DNA of 64,000 bases from Ptychodera flava (GCF_041260155.1 NC_091944.1:17891772-17955771), one strand, 5' to 3'. Numbered from the stretch's first letter, positions 10,309 to 22,112 are shown. Program-made: numbers and translations. Notes: generated from the sequence alone by a model not told the origin.

Positions 10309-12152
10309 AGAATCATGATTAGTGAAAGTGGCCCTTATAAGGATAGTAAATCAGAAGTGCTACATTTGTTCTTGTAATTTCACTTATGTTTAATACCTGA
10401 AGAATCGCAAAGCGCAAAAACCTTTTAACTCATATAAATTTCAGCCAATAGACCGGAAAAGAAACATTGAAATCCAGGAAGGGATCTATGTACGGACATC
10501 GACGCAAACCACATCATCTAACTCTTGAAGGCAGGTCTAATGTCATACGAAGGTCATTTTATCAAAGTTACTAAATAGAGAAAGTTAGTGTGGTGATTTA
10601 TTGCAACGGCCATTCCAATATGAAACTAAAGCATATCCAATAATCAGCATAAGTTAATTTAAATGATTTACAAGGCCGAGGAAACATTCTAAACATGTCA
10701 ATAATAATAATGTTATTTTGAACCATTGCTTAGTTGTGGTATTCCAGGTATTGGGGATAGGTCAAGAAAAGTCATAATTCAGTCGTAAGTCTGATATACA
10801 TAGGTGTTGCTTATATGTATCATCCTTTGCGAAACTGGATGTTTTGCTACAATAAATTAATCTGGTTCTCTATTGTGAAAATTGTATTATAACTTTACAA
10901 TCGTGATCAGGTTGATGCAAAGAGTAAAAATATGAGTCGGCAGAGTAAGTTTTTATTACTTTATTTCTTTCTGTAATCAGATACAGCTAAACAACGATTT
11001 AATGATTGAACGATAAGTGATGAACAATGTCCTGGGCAGCGATACACAAAGATAATGACACTGACATACAATAGAAGGCTGAGATCAATCATTTGCAAGA
11101 AATCTGAAAATATGAAGAACAAAAGCAACATGAAGATTTTCTATGAGTATCATTTTTTAAATTGTACAAAGTCACCAGCGTAAATGTCAAGTCGGAAAGA
11201 TAATCACTGTAGGGCAGGGAGTCATCCAGGGAAATTCCACTATTCAGTGTACTTATTAATGAATTGTGGGGACTAATATGAGAGTAGTGGCTCCGACTAA
11301 CATCCCTCCTGTCGAAACTTGATAAAAACTAGGTTTACATTTAATTTTGTAAAATGGTAAGAAGAAGTTTTTAAAACGTTTATCAGGCTAACATACAAAT
11401 GTTTTTTAATTGTTTTCTCCTGTATCCATTGAATCTAACTATAAATGCTAAATGGCATGTAATGAAAGAAGCTGAAGAAAATTGTAGGGTTGTTCAGCCC
11501 AATTCACAAGTACAAAGTAAGTAATAATTAAATTTATACAGACATACTTCACAAAGTCGGTTTATTGACACAGAAGTACCATATATCAAGGTAATCCTAA
11601 GAGCTTGATAGCTTAAGTGTGTAAACTCTTTATTATTCTACCAAATGCATCACTTTTTTTTTTAAATCTTTGAACAATTTTACATATTTAATTACTTTTA
11701 CTGTCATATACAACTCAAAATTCATTTGAGGATGTTATAAAGCTTTTTGCTTGTGGAAATATGGTGTAGTAATAGAGACACGTAGAATTTCTTACGAGCA
11801 TTGAACATTGGCGAACCTTACTTCATATATGTATAAATCTTGTAAATTTAGTATTCTACAAAACAGGTTGAAATGTAACACGCACTATGAGCTATTTTCG
11901 CAAGTATATAATAAGTTGCTGGACTAAAAAACAGGCTTAACTATTTCACGATAGTGGTTTGAACGAATCTCATTGTTTTCTATGGTAAAGTTAGACCTCT
12001 AGAGTGGGAAATGGGGTTGATGGGTTAAACTATCAGCAAAAGGTGTATAAAGTGTGAAGCATTTCACAGTTTAACGTTTCAGCTCTGTTTAGCTGTTCCC
12101 TAATGCTGACGTGAAATTTCAATGAAGGCCAGACACTTCAATACTGACCTAT
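10309..12152. repeat. Second copy of duplicated spacer segment and 3' flank of gene 2
   Basis: Starts by repeating 8686 onward. From about 10540 to at least 10980 it matches spacer 5 (36770-37210) better than its own neighbour. 11266-11480 matches 37787-38010. The last part (11500-12150) closely matches the 3' flank of gene 3 (19340-19918). Non-coding throughout. Confidence 0.75.
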
Positions 12153-13235
12153 TTAGACCACTGAGTTAGTGAGGCTCACTGAAATATGCCCTGGATTGGT
12201 GGAGCTTGTCCGAAAAGTATCTGTTGCTGGTACCACCTGGTTCGTTACCAAATTCGACAACTTTGAGCAACGGATCAGTTTACCGGTCAGGAGATCTTTG
12301 TATGCTTCTTTGAAATGTCTGTTGTTGACGCCATAAAGAAATGGGTTCATTACTCCGCCAATGTGTATCAGAGGGTAAGATAGGATAAAGCCATCGATTG
12401 GCGGTCGTCGGTTCTGCAACTTTGCAATGAAAATAATAAACACAGCCGGCAGGTAGCCAAGAAGAACCAGGCAAAAAATACCAAATACCACAAGTAACAT
12501 GCGCAGTTCTTGTGGGGTTGCAACTGTTACAGTAGAGCTCTGAGACTGTGTGGAGGCGTGATCTTGTACTCGGCACCTGCTCTTTATGACATGAGTGATG
12601 ATAAGGATGTATAACAGAATGACCAGAAAGGAAGGGGTATAAAGGAGAAGTATGAAGAGGAGTTTTGTCCCAGGTATTAGACAGCGAAATGCTGTCGGAT
12701 CATATGACGACAGTGAAGTGTCTATGTACACTGCGTATTGCGACACTATAGGGGCGCCCCAAGCGAAGGTAATGGCCATAGTCATCGTGATTTTGTTTGT
12801 AAGTCGGCGGTAGATCTTGTTATGGACGGTGTAGACGTATCGATTGATGGAGATAAACGCAGTCAGCCAGAGCGAAGTTGATACCATGATAGGATGAAGC
12901 AAGTTGTGTATGAGACAGTACAGGGATCCAAGTCTCCAAACTCGAGTGTAGTATGAGTGCATGGTCGGAAGAGAAATAAAGAGCGCCGAGATGATATCTG
13001 TAAGACTGATATTAACCAAGAAGAGGTTCATCCATGTCCTCAGTTTCTTCTTGAAAATGACGATCAAGATGAACATGATGTTCCCTACTAGGGTTGCCAC
13101 TGTAAAGAGTAGTTCTAGTGTTCCACACAGTTGTGTTATCCAATGTGTAGGCAAAATGTCTGTAGCCAGGACGTGGTGTTGGTTGACATTAGTATTGGTT
13201 CTGTTCATCGTATCGTTCAGTTTCCCAAAAGCCAT
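12153..13235 (-). CDS. Rhodopsin-like (class A) GPCR, subfamily A, gene 2 (mosaic)
   Basis: Intact intronless 360-residue receptor with the family plan: N-terminal NDT/NRT sites, GN in TM1, NLSLTD-like TM2 (NISLTD here), NRY after TM3, W in TM4, P in TM5, GYLP in TM6 and NPFLY in TM7. Start taken at ATGGCTTTT (A at -3, G at +4); the family-wide MNRTN methionine nine codons on is the alternative. It looks chimeric. TM1 to ICL3 match gene 1 (RYVYTVHNKIY, QYAVYIDTS, HVIKSR), while TM6 to the stop match gene 3 (PAVFIIFIAKLQNRRPPI, IDGF, YPLIHIGGV). The tail has a short insertion (KLSNLVTNQVV) relative to gene 3. Its upstream region is duplicated. Confidence 0.92.
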   Translation of the reverse strand: MAFGKLNDTMNRTNTNVNQHHVLATDILPTHWITQLCGTLELLFTVATLVGNIMFILIVIFKKKLRTWMNLFLVNISLTDIISALFISLPTMHSYYTRVWRLGSLYCLIHNLLHPIMVSTSLWLTAFISINRYVYTVHNKIYRRLTNKITMTMAITFAWGAPIVSQYAVYIDTSLSSYDPTAFRCLIPGTKLLFILLLYTPSFLVILLYILIITHVIKSRCRVQDHASTQSQSSTVTVATPQELRMLLVVFGIFCLVLLGYLPAVFIIFIAKLQNRRPPIDGFILSYPLIHIGGVMNPFLYGVNNRHFKEAYKDLLTGKLIRCSKLSNLVTNQVVPATDTFRTSSTNPGHISVSLTNSVV

Positions 13236-13288
13236 GCTTTTCTTGTGCCAGTGTGCAGCGTTTGACCGACTGAAACGCAGAATATACA

Positions 13289-13830
13289 GGCTTCCTTGTA
13301 ATATTGCACGCTAATATAAAGCATACATTTAGCCGACTTCTCTGCTCAATTGAAAGATGCTTTCAAGGTTAAACTTATTTTGACTTTTACCGTGGAGGAA
13401 GCATGATTGTATTGTTCGAGGCACTGCTGAATTCGAGTCATTTAATAATTTGGCTTTATGTTTATTTCATATGTTGAGGGCCTTTTTGGCCATTTATGCT
13501 GATAAGCTGCCCTACAATTTTATAAAGTCAAAATCACTTTAGCCTTCTTATTGTCTACGCAATACGCATTTTTTCAAAGGCTTCCCTATATTTTGCATGC
13601 AAATATACAACCTGCATTTTGTTGACCTGTTTGTCAATTGAAAGATGCATTGAAGGTTAAACTGAATTTGACTTTGACCGTGGAGGAAGCATGATGTATT
13701 GTTCGAGTCAATGTTGAATTCGAGTCATTCAATAATTAGGGTTTATGTTTATTTGATATGTTCAGGGACTTGTAGCCACCATTACTGATAGGCTGCCCTA
13801 CAATTTTATAACTTAATTATTTCGTCGTCC
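13289..13830. repeat. Tandem duplication of the gene 2 upstream region
   Basis: About 290 bp occur twice. Both copies run 'ggcttcc...', an octamer-like site, 'ttgaaagatgc', 'aaggttaaact', 'ccgtggaggaagcatgat' and 'gaattcgagtcatt'. They start at about 13289 and 13570. The near copy has a mutated octamer (ACGCTAAT, 13308); the far copy keeps ATGCAAAT (13587-13594). Confidence 0.8.
13587..13594. promoter_or_regulatory. Octamer motif, distal copy upstream of gene 2
   Basis: ATGCAAAT in the outer copy of the duplicated upstream region, about 350 bp before the start of gene 2. The copy at the normal distance is degenerate. Confidence 0.35.
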
Positions 13831-13869
13831 TTTACAGACAGCCGGAAAAACATTGAAGGCTAAAATGAT

Positions 13870-14408
13870 TGTGAGTACTATAACTTTAGGTGTTATAGGA
13901 TGCCATTTCACCTTTGACCCCCAAACACCTTCACGTCAACACGGGGAGAAGGAAGATAAAATTTTACATTTTTCACAGAAATATATACTTCTTAGCATTC
14001 AGTACTTCACAACGTTAGTCGTGGTGAATCAAAAACCTGTGAATTTGAGTGAAATTATACTGCTGATCTACAATTTCTATCACATACACTGCGCTTCGCG
14101 GGTTTGAAATTTCGCCCTGTGCGCTTATCGAACGCGCTGAACGCGTTCTCAGTTTGCTCGCGATCGCTCAGTGCAGTGCATGACGGGCATCCTAAAAAGC
14201 TTTAATTTTGACTTTTTCGAGGTACAATTGGACTAAAAAGGTGTATAATGATAACGTTATTCACAAAATACCGGGATTTATGCCCTCGTACATCGTACGC
14301 TTCGGTATTGACCTCGACAATCCGTGACAAAACGCGTCTCGGACAATACCTCCGCTGCACGATGTACTCGGACATAAATCCCGGTATTTTGTGAATAACC
14401 CTATAATA
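13870..14408. repeat. Inserted repeat with terminal foldback, spacer 2
   Basis: Second copy of the element at 5396-5930. Its hairpin (14256-14399) is better matched than in spacer 1, with an extra 10 bp in the loop. Presence in both type I spacers and absence from type II spacers places its insertion before the spacer 1/2 duplication. Confidence 0.55.
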
Positions 14409-14529
14409 TCGACAATTAGTAAATAATGAAGCGACACTGGTGCTTTCGTTTCTTGGTCTACTACCATTTTCTTTAATTGTAATAGAGAGATTACGATTGA
14501 TTAAGATGAGAAGCTCGATGAGTTGATCT

Positions 14530-15860
14530 TGATGAGAACCTTTTAAATTGAAGCAAAAATTACATGTAATTACCTTTGGAAGAGAGTACCGAGTTAACAA
14601 CCTTCTGCAATGCACAAACTTAAGGATTAGTCAGAATTAAAAGTTTTACATCTAACATTGTAATCACATATTGCCATTTTCTTTTCAAACTATCTATGCT
14701 GTGCACATTTGTGTTTCGTCGTCGATGGTCTGGTTTGTCGAATCGATGAATGGGTAGCGGACGCGGAAAGGCAGCAGCGATTCAACTCTTGGTTTTGCTT
14801 TATTAGTCAAATGTGGTTTCACATGACATACTTCCTGTCAGTTATATCCAGCTGAAAAAACGTGCATAAATCATTAGATATTTCTGATGGTTCGAAAATC
14901 TTGCATCCAGATGAGACAACACTGTAAGTAGTAAAAATCCAATATTTAGAGGGCATATACGAAACATTTTATACCACTGTATGAATTTCTTTCCGATGTA
15001 GTCTGCATAGCCATTTTACACTCGTATGCGACATTTTAAACTGCAGGAGTGATTTCCGATTGTTGTTGCTTTCACGGTGACATGTGAATATCGCAGCCAT
15101 GTCGACCCAAACGATAAAGGTTGGAGTCTTTGGAAAATACTATTGAAAATAATGTAATTTTAAAGTCAATTTATATCATTTCCAGATAATAAGACCAGTC
15201 AAAACTCCGAATGTGCAAGCTGTATGATCCAGAAACAACAACGGCATGTCAAGAGTTATTTATGAGATTACAAACTTGCCAAATTTTCAGAAAGGTTCAT
15301 ACGTTATCCGTACACCATAAGGGAGCGTTCAGTAATTATCACCGGTATAGGCCTGTGCATCAGTCAAAATAAGTGAGCCCTTCCTACCCATTGCCCCCAA
15401 ATTCACGACCCCCTTTAGAGACGATCACAATTTTATGACCCTCACATTGCTTTAGTAAGTATCGATCCGATTTTGAATGATAACTTTTGCCATTATCGGA
15501 GTATAGATACAATATAACATCAGTGAAAAATATATTTTTTTTCCAACATGCTGCTCTTCTTTCAGAACTTGCATACATTGTATACTGTGTGTCGGAAGGT
15601 TCAGAAAGTTCTTCATCACTTGTGCTGCTGCCAATTTCATTTATTACAACATCGTCATTCTCTTCCTTGAAAAGAAGCTCTGAGTCTGATATGTCGCTGT
15701 ATTTTAAACAGTTTTTCAAAAAAAATTAGGGTGTTTCTTTGAGTTTCCATGTTTTTCTGTTCTCTCTTGAATACATCACAGCTAACTGCTTTGACTTTGT
15801 CTCCTTTGTTCACTTTGGTTGACAGATTGTGATGAATTAAGTATGAGTTTAGATAGGCCC
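14530..15860. other. Spacer 2-specific stretch with a Harbinger-type terminal repeat
   Basis: Not found in the other spacers. At 15321 it has GGGAGCGTTCAGTAATTA preceded by TAA, nearly the same as the terminal repeat of the element at 62058. An opposite end was not found. A minus-strand open frame at 15384-15719 (111 aa) is acidic near its start (SELLFKEENDD, STSDEELSEPSD) and reads toward the terminal repeat. It may be a leftover of that element's coding part; no domain recognised. Confidence 0.4.
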
Positions 15861-15864
15861 CAGT

Positions 15865-17690
15865 TGTTTTCCTTTTCTCGGGGCAGTTACTGACTGATGT
15901 TGGCCATTGCGTTCACCCCTCGATGAATGCGACAGCCTACTTCTAGCGTGACAGTCTTCTGTTCTGTTTTGATATTAATATGCGCACAGACTTGGAGAAA
16001 GTATAGTATTTGTTCAGATCTTGTATATGTAATGGTCATACTGTGCACCTCTCGACAGGCATTGAACCAAAACTTACATGGCCATTTCCATGATCGCTTA
16101 TTTGACCACACATTCTGGTATTTCTGTTAATATACGTCTACCAGGTTGATTGAAAAGTGTAACTTTCAACAACATTTGCACATGGCCTCAGTCCACAGAG
16201 AAATAGTGAATTTTTACATGGAGGCATTTTTGCAGAGAAAAATGTTGCATTCGGAATTCCTTCATATCATCAAAAATGTCAGGTCATGAAGGGGTCAAAT
16301 AGCGGCGAATTTACAGGCTTAGGTACTCACCGATCCTGGAGTAAGGAGCTACGTTAAAAATGCTTGGTCAAGGACATGTTTTCTAGTGAAATACTCTGCC
16401 CACAATATCATAATGCTGCCTGAAGGCTGAGGATAGTTTACTATGTAGTATATACACATATTCTTTACTCATTTTCAGAGTTACATGTATAATACAAGAG
16501 GTATCTTTATGTCTTTCCTTCTTATTGCTAATTGATATAAAAAAATTACAGTCATTGAAGCTTTTTATTTATATTCCAACCTTTGTGTTTATTTATATGG
16601 ATGAGTTTTGTACATCTCTTATTTGAAAACTGGTCAGATATCGACAGCAGTGTCATGCAACAGCACAAGGGGGACTTTTCAATGTATGCCAAGTTTCAGT
16701 TGAACATATAACTTGCACCTAATCATTGCCTTACCTCAGCCCAAGGCTGATAGGAACTGTTCATTGCCCCCAGCGAGCTCAATTTACAAGAAGACAAGCC
16801 TGTATAGAGTTGCCAAGGAAAGATGATCGTATGATAGATAAAACATGTGATAGAGAATACATATTGAGATTTAGAGCTAAATGACTTCAGAGAATGAAAT
16901 TATGAAGAGAATCATTTTTATTTCCTACAATATTCCTGCACACTCAAACTATTTGGACGGGATGGATACTTATGAAAATCAAGTGACAAACCTCTGCGCT
17001 GTTTGAAAAATACATGACCCCTTTGCAGTTTTTTAAACTGAAGATGACCCGCCGTATTTTGCCACCCATTCCCGGCCGTTATAACTGAACACTCCCTACT
17101 GTAAATATGGTTGACATAAAACGATTCATATTCTAATTTCCCACGAAGCAAATGATTAGTAAGAAAAATAAGAATGTTATAACAGATAATGGTAACAGCA
17201 TTGTGGCCGCCTGACAGCATACTAGAGAAATCAACGAAGGGCAGCATCGCTCAAAAATAAAACAAACAGCGCGTATTGCACCGCAAGTATACACAGGATA
17301 TGTAAGTTCGTACTAAGGCAAAGAATCAGGACAGTGGAAGCAACTACAATGCATTTGTCATCTACTTCAGAGACAGAGTATGTAAATTTAACCCCAAACC
17401 ATCTATACTTGTATGACAAATACATTTTGTAAAGCCTGCCTTTGAAAGTTAAAGTCTCTTACGTATGTAAAAGTACACCAGCGGTTAAACCACGGAAAAG
17501 TAGAAATAATTGAACAATATCTATGACCACTTGAATTCTTATCGGGCCTACAGTAAATGTAAACGTATGAAGGTTTTGTAGAACGAGTCCACATAATTTT
17601 GGTGACAATACATTCTAAGTTAACGTATACATGATAGAACTCCTTACCGTCTTAATGTCTATAGCCCCTTTTATGCCTGGTATTGTCGCT
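15865..17690. repeat. Type I spacer block, copy 2
   Basis: Near-identical to 6295-8120, differing by scattered substitutions and one-base indels. Non-coding. Confidence 0.75.
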
Positions 17691-17691
17691 A

Positions 17692-17737
<46 letters not shown>

Positions 17738-17935
17738 CGTTTGTCTGTCTGTCTGTTTGCCTCTCTTTGTCTATCCATTTGTCTGTCCGTTTGTCTATCT
17801 GTCTGTTTGCCTCTCTTTGTCTATCCATTTGTCTGTCTGTCTTTGTCTTTCTGTCGTTCTGTCTGTGTGTCTGTGTGTCTGTCAAATTGTCTGTCCGTCT
17901 TTTTGTCTGTCTGTGTGCCTCTGCTTCTATGTCTG
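17691..17935. repeat. (CTGT)n microsatellite block, spacer 2
   Basis: Same place and composition as 8125-8335, with an internal duplication of a 'cctctctttgtctatcca' segment (17760 and 17812). Confidence 0.95.
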
Positions 17936-19918
17936 TATCCCTTTATGCCTCAGTCTATCATGAATCTTGGTCCATTTTTTTTCTATTTCTATCTGTTCGA
18001 CAGACTCCCAATCTATCTTTTTCTGCTTCCGTCTCTCTCTCATCTTTGTAATTAAAAAGATTGTCAAAGCATATACATTTGGAAAGTCTCATAAATCCCA
18101 TGATTGCCAAGTGTTTTACTAAACGTAACAAGTTTCAATCCCATATTCACGCTATTTTCACACTTAAGGTACAGGCATTTCTCTGAATATTCTTAACGTC
18201 TGATAGTTAAAGATTGTGGTATCAAGTGCAAATCCCATCGACGTCAATTGACGTAACAATTGTCGATTTCCTTTTATTACGTACTTTGAGAATCATGATC
18301 AGTGAAAGTGGCCCTTATAACGATAGTAAATCAGAAGTGCTACATTTGTTCTTGTAATTTAACTTATTTTTAATACCTGAAGAATCGCAAAGCGCAAAAA
18401 CTTTTTAACTCATATAAATTTCAGCCAATAGACCGGAAAAGAAACATTGAAATCCAGGAAGGGATCTATGTACGGACATCGACGCAAACCACATCATCTA
18501 ACTCGTGAAGGCAGGTCTAATCTCATACGAAGGTCATTTCATCAAAGTAAATAGAGAAAGTTAGTGTGATGATTTTTTGCAACGGCCATTCCAATATGAC
18601 ACCAAAGCATATCCAATAATCAGCATCGGTTACGGTAAATGATTTACAAGGCCGAGGAAACATTTTAAACATGTCAATAATAATAGGGTTATTTTGAACC
18701 ATTGCTTAGCGGTGGTATTCCAGGTATCCGGAATAGGTCAAGAAAAGTCATAATGCAATCGCCGACGAGTAAGTCTGATACACACAGGTGTTACTTATAT
18801 GTATCATCCTTTGCGAAACTGGATGTTTTGCTGCAATAAATTAATCTTGTTCTCTATTGTGAAAATTGTATTATAACTCTACAATCGTGATCAGGTTGAT
18901 GCAAAGAGTAAAAAATGACTCTGCAGAATAAGCTTTGATTACTTTATTTATTTCTGTAATCAGATACAACTAAACAACGATTTAATGATTGAACGATAAG
19001 TGATGAATAATGTCGTGGGCAGCGATACACAAAGATAATGACACTTACATACAATAGAAGGCTGAGATCAATCATTTGCAAGAAATCTGAAAATATGAAG
19101 AACAAAAGCAACATGAAGATTTTCTATGAGTATCAATTTTTAAATTGTACAAAGTCACCAACGTAAATGTCAAGTCGGAAAGATAATCACTGTAGGGCAG
19201 GGAGTCACCAGGGAAATTCCACTATTCAGTGTACTTTTTGTTGAATTGTGGGTATTAACATGAGAGTAGTGGCTCCGACTAACATCCCTCCTGTCGAAAC
19301 TTGATAAAAACTAGGTTCACATTTAATTTTGTACAAAGTTACAAAGTAAGTAACAATTAAATTTTATACAGACATACTTCACAAAGTCGGTTTATTGACA
19401 CAGAAGTACCATATATCAAGGTAATCCTAAGAGCTTGATAGCTTAAGTGTGTAAACTCTTTATTATTCTGCCAAATGTATCACTTTTTTGATGTTATACA
19501 GCTTTTGGCTTGTGGAATTTTGGTGTAGTAATAGAGACACGTAGAATTTCTTACGATCATTGAACATTGGCGAACCTTATATGTCATATATGTATAAATC
19601 TTGAAAATGTGGTATTCTACAAAACAGGTTGAAATGTAACACGCACTATGAGCTATTTTCGCAAGTATATAATAAGTTGCTGGACTAAAAAACAGGCTTA
19701 ACTATTTCATGATAGTGGTTTTGAACGAATCTCATTGTTTTCTATGGTAAAGTTAGACCTCTAGAGTGGGAAATGGGGTTGATGGGTTAAACTATCAGCA
19801 AAAAGTGTATAAAGTGTGAAGCAGTTCACAGTTTAACGTTTCAGCTCTGTTTAGCTCTTTCCTAACAAATGCTGACATGAAATTTCCATGAAGGCCAGAT
19901 ACTTCAATACTGACCTAT
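17936..19918. repeat. Spacer 2 distal part and 3' flank of gene 3
   Basis: Matches 8340-9250 and 10856-12152 without the retroelement fragment or the extra duplication, so it shows the ancestral order. 19020-19240 is almost identical to 24780-25000. Non-coding; palindrome ACGTCAATTGACGT at 18241-18254. Confidence 0.7.
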
Positions 19919-20995
19919 TTAGACAACTGAGTTAGCGAGGCTTACTGAAATATGCCCTTGATTGGTGGAGCTTGTCTGCCCAGTATGTGTTGCCGATACC
20001 ACCTGGTTCGTTTTCGACAACTTTGAGCAACGGATCAGTTTACCGGTCAGGAGATCTTTGTATGCTTCTTTGAAATGTCTGTTGTTGACGCCATAAAGAA
20101 ATGGGTTCATTACTCCGCCAATGTGTATCAGGGGGTAAGATAGGATGAAGCCATCGATTGGCGGTCGTCGGTTCTGCAACTTTGCAATGAAAATAATAAA
20201 CACAGCCGGCAGGTAGCCAAGAAGAACCAGGCAAAAAATACCAAATACCACAAGTAACATGCGCAGTTCTTGTGGGGTTGCAACTGTTACAGTTGAGCTC
20301 TGAGACTGTGTGGAGGCGTGATCTTGTACTCGGAGCCTGCTCTTTAAGACATGGGCGATGATAAGGATGTACCACAGAATGACCAGAAAGGAAGGGGTAT
20401 AAACGAGAAGTATGATGAAGACTTTTGTCCCAGGTATTAGACAGCGAAATGCTGTGGGATCATAAGACGACTGTGAAGTGTCTTTGTACACTGTGTATTG
20501 CGACACTATAGGTGCGCTCCAGGCGAAGATAATGGCCAGAGTCATGGTGATTCCGTTTGTAAGTCTCCGATACATATTGTTATGGACGATATAGATGTAT
20601 CGATTGATGGAGATAAACGCAGTTAGCCAGAGCGACGTTGATACCATGATAGGATGAAGTAAGTTGTGTATGAGACAGTACAAGGATCCAAGTCTCCAAA
20701 CTCGATGGAAGTATGAGTGCATGGTCGGAAGAGAAATGAAGAGCGCCGAGATGATATCTGTCAGACTGAGATTAACCAAGAAGAGGTTCATCCATGTTCT
20801 CAGATTCTTCTTGAAGATGACGATCAAGATGAACATGATGTTCCCAACCAGTGTTCCCACTGCAAAGAGTAGCTCTAGTGTTCCACACAGTTGTGTTATC
20901 CAAAGTGCAGGCAAAGAGTCTGTAGCCAGGACGTGGTGTTTGTTGAGAGTAGTATTTGTTCTGTTCATCGTATCGTTAAGTTTCTCAAAAGCCAT
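19919..20995 (-). CDS. Rhodopsin-like (class A) GPCR, subfamily A, gene 3
   Basis: Intact intronless 358-residue seven-pass receptor. It begins MAFEKLNDTMNRTNTTLNKH, with three glycosylation sequons before TM1. Motifs: VGN in TM1, NLSLTD in TM2, NRYIYIVHN at the end of TM3, FAWSAP in TM4, YTPSF in TM5, GYLP in TM6, NPFLYGVNN in TM7, then a basic helix 8 with KLIRC. TM3 to TM5 resemble genes 4-6 (IYIVHNNMY, QYTVYKDTS), whereas TM6 to the stop are nearly identical to gene 2 (LQNRRPPIDGF). Start at ATGGCTTTT; MNRTN is the alternative. Octamer ATGCAAAT lies upstream at 21067-21074. Confidence 0.92.
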   Translation of the reverse strand: MAFEKLNDTMNRTNTTLNKHHVLATDSLPALWITQLCGTLELLFAVGTLVGNIMFILIVIFKKNLRTWMNLFLVNLSLTDIISALFISLPTMHSYFHRVWRLGSLYCLIHNLLHPIMVSTSLWLTAFISINRYIYIVHNNMYRRLTNGITMTLAIIFAWSAPIVSQYTVYKDTSQSSYDPTAFRCLIPGTKVFIILLVYTPSFLVILWYILIIAHVLKSRLRVQDHASTQSQSSTVTVATPQELRMLLVVFGIFCLVLLGYLPAVFIIFIAKLQNRRPPIDGFILSYPLIHIGGVMNPFLYGVNNRHFKEAYKDLLTGKLIRCSKLSKTNQVVSATHTGQTSSTNQGHISVSLANSVV

Positions 20996-21066
20996 GCTTT
21001 ACATGCGCTAGTGTGCAGTGTTGGACGACTGAAGCGCATATATATAGGCTTCCCTTTAAATTTTAC

Positions 21067-21074
21067 ATGCAAAT
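21067..21074. promoter_or_regulatory. Octamer motif upstream of gene 3
   Basis: ATGCAAAT about 100 bp upstream of the MNRTN codon and about 70 bp upstream of the ATGGCTTTT start of gene 3, followed by AAAAACG in the same setting as gene 6. Confidence 0.45.
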
Positions 21075-22020
21075 AAAAACGCCTGCAATTTGCCGACATC
21101 GTGTCTCAATTGAAAGTTGTATTGAAGGTTAAACTGATTTTTACTTTCGCCGTGGAGGAAGCAGGATTGTATTGTTCGTGTCAGTACGGAATTCGAGTCA
21201 TTCAATAATTTCGCTTTATTTTGATTTAATATGGGAGGGACTTTCGACCACTGATACCGATAGCCTTCCTTACGATTTTATAACCCAATTAGTTCATCGT
21301 CCTTTACAGACGGCTTGAAAAAGCATTGAAGGCTAGAGGGATCGTAACTTTCCCTGTCGAGGAAATATAGTTGTTATATTCGAGTCAATTTGGAATTTGA
21401 CTAGTTCACTAATTGAGCTGTATGTTTCGGAAGGCATCGGACAAATTTCAGGTGTCGATATATTTTCTGCCTCTGATTGCATGAAGTACCGACAATTTGT
21501 AAATAATAAAGCGACACTTGCGCTTTCGTTTCTTGGTCCACTGCCTCTAGTTGTAATAGAGAGATTACGATTGATTAAGATGAGAAGCGCGATGAGATGA
21601 GAGCCTTGAAGCGGATATCTCTCTCAGTTTTTTCACAGACATGTCGATTTTCCATCTTTCTTTGCGAAGACTACTTTTTGACGAAATGGCTGATAGTTTA
21701 GAAATTAAATTTTCTGAACTTGTAGGCGATTTGTGGCATGATTTTCGTAGGCTCAATCATAGACTTTACTTTCTGTCTATCGTCTTCCCGTATTCTTATG
21801 TGATTTCCATTTTTCGTAAAGAATCTACAGTTCAAAACCCGATAAATTTCGGAGATTTCTTATCGCGCTTGATCAGACGATCTTATGAGATTATATCTTC
21901 AGCTGCTGTCTGCGATATGTTTGTTCAAACAGAATCTGTCATGTTGAAGAAGACGATAAGAAAGAAACACATCTGACTTGTGATGTGTTAAAATATTTCA
22001 ATATTTTGACAGTGAATATT

Positions 22021-22112
22021 CGGAGATTTAGCCGAGCGGTTCTCTCTGTGGCCTCTCAGCTAGGCGACTGATGCCGTATGTTGTGGGTTCGAATCCGATT
22101 GAAAACTAGCCG
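22021..22112 (+). mobile_element. tRNA-derived insertion (SINE-like), copy in spacer 3
   Basis: 92 bp with pol III box A TAGCCGAGCGG and box B GGTTCGAATCC at class II tRNA (Leu/Ser-like) spacing; the T-arm GTGGG-TTCGAAT-CCGAT pairs with one mismatch. It is flanked by TATT on both sides (22017-22020 and 22113-22116). The paralogous spacers at about 34642 and 40779 have the empty site with one TATT-like copy. It is not a clean tRNA: acceptor and D stems pair poorly. No poly(A) or LINE-like tail is visible. Confidence 0.75.

Noticed and set aside
22021-22112. Functional tRNA gene (Leu or Ser type)
   Set aside because: Boxes A and B are good, but acceptor and D stems pair poorly and no convincing anticodon stem could be drawn. 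The TATT duplication and empty paralogous sites mark an insertion.
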